Shown here one piece after another: positions 37,601 to 48,358 of a DNA stretch of 64,000 bases (position 1 is its first letter; every line of letters starts with the position of its first letter). Both the position numbers and the translations under genes were made by a program. The notes beneath the pieces are model-generated. The model worked only from the letters and a program-made list of their open reading frames with translations, searched no databases and had not been told where the DNA came from. Source of the stretch: Microthyrium microscopicum (taxonomy: Eukaryota; Ascomycota; Dothideomycetes; Microthyriales; Microthyriaceae); contig MU004230.1 in assembly GCA_010405405.1 (NCBI GenBank), positions 3,707,119 to 3,771,118 on the forward strand. Reading direction: 5' to 3'.

Positions 37601-38636
37601 CAGATGAAGCAGAAGCCTTCTGTACATCAGCGAAGATGGAGTTTTGGACAGACACCCAGTCGACAGGCTCAAGCATGATCATTTCCAAAATGTCACTGAT
37701 TATAGCGCCTGCGTTCTGCATTAGTTTGTGAATAATCAACAATCAAAAGTTGTGCTTACCAAGTGGTTTTGTGTCTTTGTAGTTAATTTGTTTGCCATCA
37801 ATCGTGGATAGTAAAGGAGCAGCAGAAGTAATAGATGTCGACATTGAGGGACATCGCTGCATAAGATCTTCATATATGTTTTGCTTGAGAGGAGCTAGTT
37901 CATCGCGAACATGGTAGAGGGAAAGCACGTTGGTCGATCGTGTGCGGCACTCGGAGGGAACGTGTTTGGAAATGAATTCCTGGAGCTTTTCACCAGTCCC
38001 ACTCAGGGTCACACAGTTCGGCGAATTGATAGCAGTCACGAAGACTGTTTGATCAGACGTCGATGTCGAGGCAGCAATGATGTCTTCAGCACGCTTGGCT
38101 GTAATACCATCAATGACAATGCTCCATGGGCTGCTTGGAATACAGGCGTGGTGGCTCAAGTAAGATTTGCGATAACTTTCGCTGCGGATGCCGAGCCAGA
38201 CGGCAACGTAGAACAGGTCTTGAGCTCTCGAGAGGAGTTCAATCGAATTGCGAGAGGTCGAAACCACGGTGGCAGGGAGGAGTCCAGCGCAAAAGCCAGC
38301 GGCTTCGAGTAATTGGCCATGTTGTTGTGATTGGCCGAGGTATCTTAGGATCTGAGAGAGATAAAGGGTTGAGTGTTGTACCAGCACGTTTTGATAATAG
38401 CATTCCTTGGGGGCGAGGAGTTTTGAGGGAGTATCGAAATCCCGGAGGTCGACATCATGAGAGAGAATGCCGGACTGGATGGCATGGGAGATTTCAGTGT
38501 GGAAGATGTTATGGCAAGCTTGTAAGAGAAGTTGGGACTCTGGCAGCAAGGCATCGCGAGCTGAAGCGTCTAGAGATAGCTTGGAGAAGAGAACATCGGA
38601 GCCAAGGCCGGCAAAGACAGGGACGTGAAAAGACAT
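31672..38636 (-). CDS. Non-reducing polyketide synthase, SAT-KS-MAT-PT-ACP-ACP-TE
   Basis: Ten exons: 38636-37760, 37708-37347, 37287-36481, 36427-36399, 36346-35665, 35612-35350, 35299-34174, 34109-33569, 33521-32731 and 32643-31672, giving 2149 residues with the frame kept at every junction. Domains in order: starter transacylase with C116 in GFCAG; ketosynthase from about 381 with C554 (DTACSSS), H689 (HGTGT) and H729; malonyl transferase with S1007 (GHSLGEY) and H1115; product template with H1329 and D1518 ([10 protein letters not shown]); two carrier domains with S1679 and S1789, joined by a Gly-Ser-Pro linker; thioesterase with S1969 (GWSFGG), D1996 and H2122. All catalytic residues are intact. 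The enzyme builds an unreduced aromatic polyketide and releases it as an acid or ester. The double ACP plus plain TE is shared by orsellinic-acid, naphthopyrone and THN synthases. The TE opening (LFLVHDGSG) differs from what I recall of the melanin type. Exon 4 is only 29 nt. Confidence 0.95.
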
Positions 38637-38850
38637 GGTTCAAATCATTGGATGTAGCAGGCTGAGCTTTGTGCCTGTACCAATAGACAATCTGATGGGA
38701 GAATAAGGCTGGATTAAGACTTCAACTAGAATGTTATTATACTACCTACCTAGCATACATATGTAGCCGCAAAGGTTTGATACTTGCCGACAAGCATACC
38801 GAGTAAGCGCTGGCTTAGCTCAAAGGCATACCATAGTCACTTAGGAGACA

Positions 38851-38872
38851 TTTGCGCTCTTGACAGCGCAAA
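38851..38872. promoter_or_regulatory. 8-bp perfect inverted repeat upstream of the PKS
   Basis: TTTGCGCT (38851-38858) and AGCGCAAA (38865-38872) are exact reverse complements around CTTGAC, 215 bp upstream of the PKS start codon. The symmetry fits binding by a dimeric regulator. No protein is assigned. Confidence 0.35.
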
Positions 38873-39018
38873 AGGAACGATATAGAGAATTGCCTAAGAC
38901 GGTTAGATCGAGATCATCCTCAGTCGGGAGAGATCGATTGTGGCGAGAGACATGTTAGCACGCCGTTAAGGCGTTCCCCAAGGAGAAATAGTCCGGGAAG
39001 GTTTGGAATCCTTCTGAT

Positions 39019-39030
39019 CCGTCGCGACGG
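39019..39030. promoter_or_regulatory. Perfect palindrome CCGTCGCGACGG (CCG-N6-CGG)
   Basis: A 12-bp perfect palindrome has CCG and CGG half-sites six bases apart. Everted CGG pairs are a known site class of Zn2Cys6 dimers, and a Zn2Cys6 gene lies in this cluster. A second CCG-N6-CGG word is upstream of the laccase. Each alone could be chance. Confidence 0.3.
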
Positions 39031-39655
39031 GCCGGGCCTAACCACGTTGACGTTCAATTTCCATGAAGCTCAACTAACTGATAGGTGGGTGCGGCGTTCT
39101 GCATTTCGGCCTGCTCGAGCTGCGACGATGCGGCCTGATGTCATTTTGCTGGACTGAGATTAGTAATTGCTCGATTCAGACTCCTTGTGGACTCAGTCGT
39201 CTAATTCGGAAGCAGATGGTGATAGAAAGGTACGATATACAGTGAATCATGAAGTTAGGAGGTTGATGTTGTTTAGCCTCCTCCCACGCTACGAATGTGG
39301 GGGTTCCAGGGGGAAGGGGTAGTGACGTCCTGCCATCTTCCCTGGCCTAATTTCCTCCCATCTCCCTACTTTCTCTTGATTTATCGTGTTATTACCTGCG
39401 TATGGACATGAAGATATCGACAGAGCAAAAGCAAAAGCCATATGTCTCTCCAGTTGCTATAGATAGTTCTGAAGTGCTTGGCGCCTCCACTGTCAAATGC
39501 GGCCGTTGTCGGGCCTAGCCTTAACTACTAATAGTGAATTCTATGCACGTTCGAGTCATCTTGTCAAGGTCGGGTAGGGCGCGCCATGATGCGACCATTG
39601 ATACTGCCAATTGTTGCAATGGCTGGAACTTGAACTACAAAAATTCACCGCAAAG

Positions 39656-41369
39656 ATGAGTGTTCAAACGGTAACAGAAAGCGATGTCTACGAACTTCAA
39701 GATATTAGTGCTCATCGAGGCTATTCGAGAGCCAATATCGATGGACCATCGACCCCTGGAAATGAGATACAAAGAAGTAGACGCAGTCTCTCCTACGCAG
39801 AAGGCGACAATGCGGTACTTAATTCTACCTCGACGGCCAATTCTCAGCGAGCGATTGGTGACACCACGCCAACTAACTCAAAGAGGGCGATCTTGATTAT
39901 ACTCCAACTCGCCATGATCACTTCATTGAGCTCACTGTCCTCTGGTATCATTACCGTTGGCCTGCCGCAGATAGCCAAAGACGTGAATCTTGAAGAAAGG
40001 CTATACTTGTGGCCATCGTCTGTCTTTTCCCTGACAGCGGGTAGTACACTCCTGTTAGCTGGCGCTGTCGCTGATATCGTGGATACACGATTGATGGAAC
40101 TTACAGGGTGCACTTTACTCGGGATCTTCACTCTAGCACTTGGATTCAGCCAAACTGGTATCCAGCTTGTCGTCTTTCGAGCTTTGCAAGGCATCGCAAT
40201 AGCTATACACTGGCCGTGTAGCGTTTCGTTGGTAGCTCAATACATACCAAATGGAAAAGCCAGGAATATTGGATTCGCTTGTCTCGGACTGGCTATGCCA
40301 CTAGGATTCTCCGTAGGACTACTCCTCGGCGGCTTTCTTGTCGACTCGATTGGCTGGAGAGTGGGTTTCTACATCACTGGTGCCATTATGCTCGTGCAGT
40401 CGTTCACTGGGTATAGAATCGTCCCGGCAGGACCCAAAGCTCACAATATCATGTCTAGGCTCTTGAAAGAGCTTGATTGGATCGGCGCCATGATTGCCTG
40501 TTCAAGTCTTGCCATGTTCTCATATGTGCTTGCGATCTTGAGCGCAGACAGCGACAATATACGAGAGCCTTCCGCCATTACAATGCTAGTCTTCAGCACT
40601 GTGCTCATGATCAGCTTCCCAGTATGGATGAGATTTCAGGAAGGTAGAGGTCGGCCTGCTTTGGTTCCAAATAAGCTATGGAGGAATCTGCCCTTTACCT
40701 CCATTTGCGTCATGACAATTTTGACAACCGGTGTGCAAAATGCAAACGAACTATTTTCAAGCTTGTAGTAAGTTCGAAATAATGAAAATAACATCAAAGT
40801 ACCTACTAAACAATCGCAGCTTCCAAGAGGTACAAGAGCTCTCTGCTCTTCAAGCATCTCTTCGACTCATGCCTTCAACTGTCATCGCTATTTTCTTGAA
40901 CTTCACAACAGGTTCTCTCATCCATCGGACTCCAGTGTTTTGGCTTATGCTGATTTCCACTATCTTAACCGCTGGCTCTCCACTTCTCATGGCATTGATC
41001 AATCCAGCATGGTCGTACTGGAAAGGTGCATTCTTCGCCCAGTCACTTGCACCACTTGGTGGCGACATATTATTCACTGTCGGCTTACTTATTGTGAGTG
41101 AAGGCTTTCCAGACAAAACACAGGCACTTGCTGGCGCGGTCTACAGTACACTGTCCTTTTTGGGCGTCTCCCTGGGCACCAATCTAATGCAGGTTGTCTC
41201 ACTCTTGGTTACCAAAGGAACGCAATATCGGGACAAGTCTTCACCAGGCGCGCTCCTGCAAGGTTATCAAGCTAGCTTTTGGGCTATGTTTGCACTCACT
41301 ATGGCTTGCTTAGTGATCTGCTTTTGTGGTCTTCGAAATGTTGGGAAGATAGGTCTGAAGCGAGAGTGA
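39656..41369 (+). CDS. MFS transporter, 14-TM (DHA2-like) type
   Basis: Two exons, ending at 40767 and running 40820-41369, joined across a 52-nt intron whose donor splits the Tyr codon of the SSLYFQEVQ motif. From 39656 the protein has 553 residues. An in-frame ATG at 39611 would add 15. The N-terminal 85 residues are polar and cytosolic. Membrane helices begin at AILIILQLAMITSLSSLSSG. The VFRALQGIAIA block and the later YFQEVQELSALQASLRLMPS block are typical of fungal 14-helix pumps in secondary-metabolite clusters. It is divergent from the PKS and shares its promoter region, which suggests co-regulation and a role in product export. It is the last plausible cluster gene on this side. Confidence 0.88.
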
Positions 41370-41911
41370 AATCAAGTCGACAGCATCACAAGAGTAGGAA
41401 CTCGCATTGTCCTGAGCTTTGCCTCTGAGACCTTCAAAAATTTGCTTTTCGCTAAAGTCTAAGACGCAAAATACTGCGCTTAGCAGTGTGATCAAGCATG
41501 TCAGCCGGCACGTAAGGCTCGAACATTTCAGAGCGCACCATCAAAGCTATAGACAAAATCGGTCTGTCCTTGTTTTGCCGTCTCCTTGACCTAGTGAAAC
41601 TTGTTACGTCCAGTTCATCAGTATTTCTACAATCCAACACTCGACATCCACTTCAGCATTTCTAATTGTTCACGCGTGGTGCACACTTCAAATTTCACCT
41701 GTATATGATCACTCCATGAGTAATAGAAGTATGCGTAAATCGCGAACTTGGAACGACAAATAAGTCACTTCCTGAAAAGTGAAGTGTTGAATCTCATCCA
41801 TCTCCCTACATAAGCTGGTTTATTTAGTCGAACTCCTACTTTCAACGCTCTCCTCCCTCCCTCCACTAAAGCCTTAACTTAAGAATATCTCATCAGAATT
41901 CAGGATCCACC
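41370..41911. other. Intergenic, right border of the cluster
   Basis: About 540 bp between the MFS gene and the next gene, both on the plus strand. No repeat, RNA gene or long open frame. It separates cluster-type genes from conserved cellular genes. Confidence 0.5.
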
Positions 41912-42600
41912 ATGACCGACACAGCTGCGCCAAAGAAGGGCAAAGCTCCAATCAACCCGGTAGAAGAAGAAGAAGATACTGAAGAACCTTTCGACATTAC
42001 ATCTCTATATCCTCCTCGGAAAGCTACCCCGGAGCCATTTCGAACAGTAAGATTTCGGCAGCTCTTAGTACAAACACTCGCTGAGCACTTACAGTTTGGC
42101 CCTCTTGATCACAGCTATATCCCAGGCACCATGGTCCCCGCTGAACTTTCGAAGCTTCGAACACAAGCACTTGAAGCCATGAAAGCAGCGTGCGAAGAGT
42201 GGGAACACGAGACCTGGATGGAAAAAGATGTTTTCAAAGGGAGCAGGCTCGGCATCTTTGAAGAGTGCAAGCGCCTCAAGAAAGCTCATGTAAGTATAGT
42301 ATCATGCTATGAGCTTATAATGGGCTAATGAAAAATTCACAGAAAGACATCACCGGTCCAGTTGATTCGTCAAACTCACAAGAGAAACGTATGAGTAAAC
42401 GTATGTATGCTGAGATTCGTGCAGCCGAAAATTGCGCGGGAGTCATGCGTCATCATGTCTATCAAAAACAAGAAGTCGCACAAGACGCGCAAGACGAGTT
42501 GCCTTCCGAGTGGGATCCAGAATTCGACGTATTGTGGAATACGCTTTTTGACTACTGGGCGGAGCAGCGGCGGTTGGAGGTCGCGAAACCGACGAGCTAG
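41912..42600 (+). CDS. Unknown conserved-looking small acidic protein
   Basis: Two exons, 41912-42289 and 42343-42600, joined by a 53-nt GTAAGT...CACAG intron, giving 211 residues. The N-terminus is Lys-rich, then comes an acidic run (VEEEEDTEEPFD) and a helical, charged body with several Trp residues (EEWEHETWMEK, FDYWAEQ). No signal peptide, membrane helix or known domain is recognised. The frame is kept across a canonical intron and codon use looks normal, so the gene is likely real. Function is unknown. Confidence 0.65.
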
Positions 42601-42805
42601 TCACAAGGGATGAGTCTGGAATCAAATATCCTAGGCAGGTGACAGAACAAGAGATTGGTTAGTGAAGGATGATGTATTGGTTCCGAAATGCTGCTTCTGA
42701 TACGGATGCTTGAGACGAAGTCTGTAGTGTACACTAAGTTTTAAGTGTTACGAGTTGCCATAAGACGAAAGTACGCCTCAGTAAGGCAAATCGAAACACA
42801 AATTA

Positions 42806-44100
42806 CTATAATGCAGTATCGATGAATGTGCTCAACTGTGACAGCGTGATCCACAATGCCTCCTCAGTTCTGATGGTTCGACTTCCTTGGTTCGGGCAAA
42901 CATTAACAAAGAAATCGAACAAATCTCCGACATTGGATCTCGTGATACCTTTGCCGGACAGATCTGGATCTGCTTCAACTGCGACTTCTAATCCAGCAAC
43001 TCCTCCAAATACAAGCAAGACATGTGATGCTTCTGAAGGTAAAGAGCTGGAACTATCCTTGTCAAGTATATCTGCAAGTTTCTGGCCTCGTTCCGACGTG
43101 CCAATGCAAACATCATATCCGCCCTCAAATGGACATTCAGTGAACACGGAACTCAAACGGGATACGCAGCGCACTTGGTAGCCCCAGTAATAGCCGCCTT
43201 CGACTCGCGGGAGGGACGAGTCTACTTGTGTTCCGGTCACTTGAGGTTCACTGTATTCATCAACGACTCCTTCCTGCGCAGAGTAATATGGAAAGTCCTT
43301 TGGTTTTTGTGCGGAATCGAATTTAATTGTGACTCTTGTGTAAGGTGCGATATCTCCAGGTACTGACACTGCGAATCCGGCATCTACTAAAGTTGAGGTG
43401 TTGGATTTTGCTTGCGACTGGCTGGGTTTTTGTCTCTTATATGAGCTTGTATGGTCACTTTGCGATTGAATTGGGCCAAATGCGACCCCTTCACGGTATT
43501 GGCACCATTCATCTGGTTTCAAGTGATGTGGGAGATCTAATGATTGTAGGAGTCCACTTTTTCCCAGATCCGGAGTAAACTCGAATAGGTCCTTCCGGAG
43601 GTAGGGAGGGCATTCCGAGTACTTGAGTAATAGTTCCAGCAGTTCATCCGCATTACGCATTTGGGCTTGATCATCATTCCTGTTTTGATATCCGCTGTTG
43701 AATCCATTGGGTCTCCGATTTTGGGATCGTTCACGGGTCATCTCATTTTGGCCATCGTTGAAGATTACGATTTCGTCCACGCAGAATACGGAAGCTGCCC
43801 TTGCGATTCGTCCGGCAAGAATGGTCTTGAGATCAAGGCCGGGCGCACTGTAGGGAATGAGTAACAAGCATTACCTCATGATTGTTCACATACTTTGCAA
43901 TGATGCTTCCGGGTATAGCAATGCTTAATGTACCCTTCCGTCCTTGCTCTTTCCTTCGAAAGACATTGGTTGGTTTCGATGTGTCTGTAGCTTGCTGATG
44001 GAGCACCACAGCAGCACGTTTCCGCTTCTATACTGCTTGTCAGTGAATGCGAATAGCCTTTCCACCAAGAATCAACTACCTTGGAATTTTCAAAAGCCAT
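42806..44100 (-). CDS. SPOUT-family RNA methyltransferase (C9orf114/SPOUT1-like)
   Basis: Three exons, 44100-44080 (seven codons), 44027-43894 and 43847-42806, with introns of 52 and 46 nt, give 398 residues. After a basic start (KRKRAAV) the protein has the family opening TLSIAIPGSIIANAPGLDLK and the ILAGRIARAASVFCVDEIVI block. The C-terminal trefoil-knot region reads LLVFGGVAGLE, then DLFDFFVNVCPNQGSRTIRT, EEALWITL. This matches Methyltrn_RNA_3 (PF02598), the SAM-dependent RNA methyltransferases of eukaryotes. Expected site is nucleus or nucleolus. The region 170-260, between the two halves, is predicted to be the OB-like insertion of the family. An ordinary cellular gene that marks the right outside of the cluster. 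Confidence 0.9.
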
Positions 44101-44306
44101 AATGGAGGGGTTTGATAGTTGGCTTGTGTACACAAAAAAGTTATTTTTGTCTCTTCAGGATATATCGCCCCCCTTCGAGTCTCTTCATCCCGGCCCGTTG
44201 CATTGCCGCGCGTGTGACTGAGCCACTTAGTAGCCGCGATCCTCCTTGATCCCAACTTCATCTTATTCCCTCTTGAATAGAGTGAATAGAACAAAATCAT
44301 ACAACT

Positions 44307-44747
44307 ATGTCTTCATCAAATCAATCTACAATGGAAGAAACGATAACTAAACCAGTCGACGAAAAGGCACGTCCACAAGAGACAAGGAAGACCACTACTA
44401 ACGTCGTACAGCACCCCATCGACCATGAAGATACCAACTTAGAACCCTCCGAACCTCCATCTTCACTAAGAGATTCCTGCGTCCGCTTCTTCGTCCTCTA
44501 CTTCACAACACTCTTCTCCCTCGACACCATCACAGCCGCCGCAAACTCGCCCTTCAGCCAACCTGACCACGACTCATCCGCCCGCGCCACGATACGCGCA
44601 GCTCGACGAGTAGACTGGGGAGAAGGTGCTCGAGTGGGCATGAGACTTGATCCTGGCGGGCCCGCGAGGCGGAACGGTGGTATTAGAGGAGGAGGAAATA
44701 TAGACGTACCTACATGTGCAGCTTGCGCTATACCTCGGGTTAGCTAG
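44307..44747 (+). CDS. Hypothetical small protein
   Basis: A single open frame of 146 codons. Residues 1-50 are polar and charged. A hydrophobic stretch follows at about 54-75 (DSCVRFFVLYFTTLFSLDTI), and the remainder is Arg/Gly-rich. No domain is recognised. It lies about 200 bp from the divergent methyltransferase gene, so it could share a promoter. The Arg/Gly-rich end could be out of frame if an intron has been missed. Real gene status is uncertain. Confidence 0.4.
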   Translation: MSSSNQSTMEETITKPVDEKARPQETRKTTTNVVQHPIDHEDTNLEPSEPPSSLRDSCVRFFVLYFTTLFSLDTITAAANSPFSQPDHDSSARATIRAARRVDWGEGARVGMRLDPGGPARRNGGIRGGGNIDVPTCAACAIPRVS

Positions 44748-44844
44748 GCGGTCAAAGGGGACGTGGATGTATGATTATGGAACAATTTTGGAACAACTTT
44801 GGCGCGGGCGTTTTGATTCATCTATGGAAGGTTTGGGTATAATG

Positions 44845-47032
44845 CTAAATTAAAGATCCAGAGCTGGTAATATGCTCTGCCGCGGTTGCTGCGATTTCTC
44901 TCATCTCGTCTTTCATCTTTGTTGTGACTTTGCCTGCTTTGACTGCATCTTTCAACAGCTCGAGACGAGCGGCTGTCTCTTCGGTTATGGAAGGTTTCAG
45001 TTGTTTGAGGAGTTTTGGCGCAGACTTTCCCAGCGCATATAAGACTCCTTCATGTGATGATGCTTGAAGGACAATGATGGTGCTCAGAAACAGGCGTGGT
45101 GGATCCTGATCTTTTTGTATCACTCTCACCATGTCCTGTATTTGCGCCTTTTTCTTCTCTTGTAGCTCCGTCTCCGTGAAGTCTGGGATGCCGATCTTTC
45201 TGTTGAATGTTTCCAAGACGTCAAGAAGGCCTCGTAATGAATCGCTCTCCTCTTTTGCTGCGTGGAGCTTGGGTAACCGCGATGACAATTTAAGTTGGGT
45301 GCTTCTTATCAAATGCTTCTTCTTTGCTCGTGCTATGACTCCAGGCAGAAGCTCTGTCGCTATATGTGACCGAAGTACATCCTCCAGTTGTGTTTTTAGG
45401 GCCTCGTCCTTAAGGCTGTCAAGGCCTTGAACGTAAATTCTCGATTTGTCGACAACACGGCTAGTCCACAATGCCACAAACTGCTCATCGCAATCTGTTT
45501 CGAGGCTCTCCAGCCGAGTTGCAAAGGCTTCTTGCATAGCAGAGGAAAGGGACGGAGGTGTTTGTTTCCAGATAGTGTCCACGAGTTTGGGATCTGAAAT
45601 GAGCTTTGCGACCACAAGATCTCGCAGCCTGGTTTTGAGGGCAGAAGTTTTTGGCTTGAGTTGGGTGTCTTGCTCCCAGGTTTGATCCGCAAGATCAGAG
45701 GCTAGCTTGATGGCTTCGACTTCGATACGGGCCGTCCATTGACAATTCACAGCATAGTCCTCAAGAACTGATACTTGGTCTCCCTCTTGCTGAGTCAATC
45801 TGACTTTTAGGAGATCCAAAACGTCTGGTCTCAGAGCTTCAGGGAGTTCGGCAAGTACAGGCTATGATTACTTAGAAAATGCTATGGACAAAAAGGTCAA
45901 GGCTTACTTACTGGTATTGCCACAGCACCTTCTGACGACGAAGAGCGGATGAAGGCCACTTTCGAGTCTAAAAACTTGTTGCTGACAGCATAGCCAGAAA
46001 CTATCGAGATTCTGGGGTCATCTTGGCCTGAGGATATGGTGGAGCCATTGCTTGTAGCTTGATTTTGACCTGGCGATTTCGACAATTCCAGATACGAGTC
46101 GTCTCCACTAGCAACGCGCTCCAGGAGTTGACTTCTCATCTGCTCTGTGTAAGAGTCCGGCACAAAATGCAAGTCATTTCGTTGTATGCTGAAAGTTCCA
46201 TGAATGCTTTCCTTTTCCACAACTGGCTGGAGTATGAGCAAGCAGGTCTCAGGAGAAAGGCCACGAAATTTGTCCTTGGCTATCGTTATTTTCCTTAAAT
46301 ATGTTAGTGACTCGAAAGTATATGTACCACTCAGAACTTGCCGGTTATTTTGCTGCGCATCGCGGAGTTGAGCAGTGAGGTCGGACTCTAGGTTTTGGCG
46401 CAAAGTAGTGGTGAAATAGAACAGACCAAGAGGTTTTGCGCCAAAGTCGCTGGAATTTATGTCGTTGGATAACCTATCGCCCTTATGACGTGCAAGAATC
46501 GTCTCCAAGGTCCTTAAGTTGATGTTCTCTGATGCACTGAAGTCCGTTGCTGACACAAATGCTGATCCAGCTTTGCCCTGCAGTGATTCTATGACTCTCG
46601 CCTGTTCATTTCTGGTTTTCATCAGTGCGTGTGATGTGCAAATGGCGCCACAACTAACAGAGTGAGAAGATCGCTCTCATCGCTTGAATGAACGACCCAG
46701 TCTTGCGATTCAAGAAGCTTTCGGACAGTTTGTGGATCGAGATCAAAGCGGTCTCCCAGCGAGACATACGACAAACGTCCACTCTCTGACAAAAGTTAGT
46801 TCATATCACAAAGTTCACATCTGTACCAACCTGTATCGAGGAGTTGTTTGGCTCCCTGTACAACGCTTGCGGCCTGAAGAAGTCCATCTTTACTTTTGCT
46901 TGGAATCAGGTCATGACCCGCTCCATGTTTGCCGGTGTCTAGGGCAAATCTTTCAAGCAAGTCTTTGAGATCCTCATCAACAAATAATTCTGATTGCTTC
47001 CCAGCAGCTGATCCGGACAGGATATTAAACAT
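44845..47032 (-). CDS. Candidate divergent UFM1-protein ligase 1 (UFL1-like)
   Basis: Four exons, 47032-46831, 46785-46659, 46611-45912 and 45861-44845, with introns of 45, 47 and 50 nt, give 681 residues. No signal peptide or membrane helix is seen. The layout follows UFL1: short winged-helix-like segments in the N-terminal third (SGRLSYVSLGDRFDLDPQTV), a segment ending in FVPDSY at 259-264 (compare the FVPD-x-Y motif of UFL1), an ELPEAL block after it, and a helical C-terminal half with DPPRLFLSTIIVL followed by APKLLKQLKPSI. UFL1 transfers UFM1 to ribosomal and ER targets. Most ascomycetes are thought to lack this pathway, so the call needs a profile search. If wrong, this is a conserved helical protein of unknown role. 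Confidence 0.45.
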
Positions 47033-47309
47033 CGTCACTCATAGCATGTCAGTGCCGCCTTCTCCGTGTTTGTGGTTTCGAGGATTATGAGCAGTTATCG
47101 AAGGATTATTCCAAAAGAATGGATTTGGCAAATATATGATAGCGACCTTGGGAGAGTGACTGTGATTGAGCCAGAAAGTGGTGAACAAATATGTAGGTCA
47201 TGTGACAAGACTTTTGGTGATGATTTTTGGACCTCAAGACTTCAACCTCCGAAGTTGCTACAAAACCACAAGTTTGCGCAAGCCCATCCAGTGCACAGAA
47301 TTCGCCACT

Positions 47310-47777
47310 ATGCCAGTTCAATTCCGCGCGAAAAAACTCGATATCGGCAGTTTCATCAATAAATGGGTCATTCGAGACCACACGAAACGGAAGGTCTACA
47401 AGGAGTATGAACCTGAAAGGTCCGTTGCGCTCTCAACTCAAGCACTTCAATTGTCCACTATCCTCTCAATCTAACACATGGGAACATAGACAAGCACTTC
47501 GATATATCATACGCAATACTTCCCTACCCATGCGAACACGCGCCCAAGCACAATTAGAGCTCAGTCAGATGCACTGCTACACACGATCTACACAAATAAA
47601 CAATCGATGTTTGCTGGGTGGCAGAGGAAAAGGTGTTTTCAGAGCTTTCAGACTTGCTAGAGTGGGTACACTTGCTGACAATTGGGCTATTGAGTTGCTA
47701 ACTGGGTTTTGCAGTTTCAATTTCGAATGAATGCGTTGAAAGGCAATCTGCCTGGTGTAAGGAAAGCCAGCTGGTAG
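47310..47777 (+). CDS. MRP2: Mitochondrial small-subunit ribosomal protein uS14m
   Basis: Three exons, 47310-47419, 47490-47661 and 47715-47777, give 114 residues, the family's usual length. The sequence has the uS14 hallmarks RAKKLDIGSFINKWVIRD, LRYIIRNTSLPMRTRAQAQL, CYTRSTQINNRCLLGGRGKG and a C-terminal end in LPGVRKASW. It binds 16S-like rRNA in the head of the mitochondrial small subunit. The first intron has a GTCCGT donor, less common than GTAAGT, but it is fixed by the protein. Divergent from the UFL1-like gene with 277 bp between the starts. The longer overlapping open frames at 47066-47730 are shadows of this gene. Confidence 0.95.
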
Positions 47778-48358
47778 TTGGTCCGTTTTGGATACCAGGT
47801 TATCGAGATAACCGCTGTACAAATAATGCATCATATGGAGTATTGGGAGCGTGGCATGATACAACGAGACATCATAGCCTTGATGTCGGGAGATTCAGCA
47901 TTTGTCAAAAATGAATAATTGAGTAGAACATTCGGAATCGAGCTGTGCCACTCAGCTTGTTATCGATCATTCGTGAGTGACGTTGTTTAGAATAAGAAAG
48001 AGCCTGGCTATCAGCAACTTCTTTATCGGAACTCAAGAACGCTTTCATTGGAAAGAGCATGCGTGTTGACACCAGAACTGAAATTCCTACCGGCTGTTCT
48101 GCGACCTCGCGAACTACCTCCGTAGGTAGGTAGTGCGTGATCAAGTCAGCGATTGAAGCAATGAAGATTTGGGCTCAACATTTCGGCTCAGCAAATTAAA
48201 TTAGGTAGTGTGATGCTGGCAGCCGCGTTCCTTCCGCATCATTGCAAACCTCTTCGTCACACCAGGTATTTAAATCCTGCCACCCTCCCTTCAATCAACT
48301 TTCCGCAACATCTTCTCCTCTTACAACCTGCACGAAACTAACCAACACACTCAACAAC
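47778..48358. other. Intergenic
   Basis: About 580 bp between two plus-strand genes. The right part is CT-rich, as is common just upstream of fungal starts. No gene, RNA or repeat was seen. Confidence 0.5.

Larger units (their letters stand above)
38637..39655. promoter_or_regulatory. Divergent promoter of PKS and second MFS pump
   Basis: About 1 kb separates the PKS start from the MFS start at 39656. It should contain both promoters. It holds the two inverted repeats listed separately and no open frame of note. Confidence 0.5.

Noticed and set aside
12923-41369. DHN-melanin cluster
   Set aside because: Double-ACP PKS and an Abr1-like oxidase fit melanin, but no naphthol reductase or typical scytalone dehydratase is present, and an aromatic-acid FAD hydroxylase is.
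41896-41914. EcoRI site, BamHI site and CCACCATG in a row, as in a cloning vector
   Set aside because: The flanking sequence is ordinary fungal promoter and a spliced native gene follows, so this is most likely coincidence and not vector contamination.
43848-44036. First reading of the methyltransferase introns at other splice sites
   Set aside because: An acceptor at 44036 put a stop in frame; the acceptor after TATAG at 44028 and donor at 43893 restore the conserved family motif without stops.
47066-47730. 98- and 167-codon plus-strand open frames
   Set aside because: They are out-of-frame shadows of the spliced uS14m gene, whose protein sequence is unmistakable.
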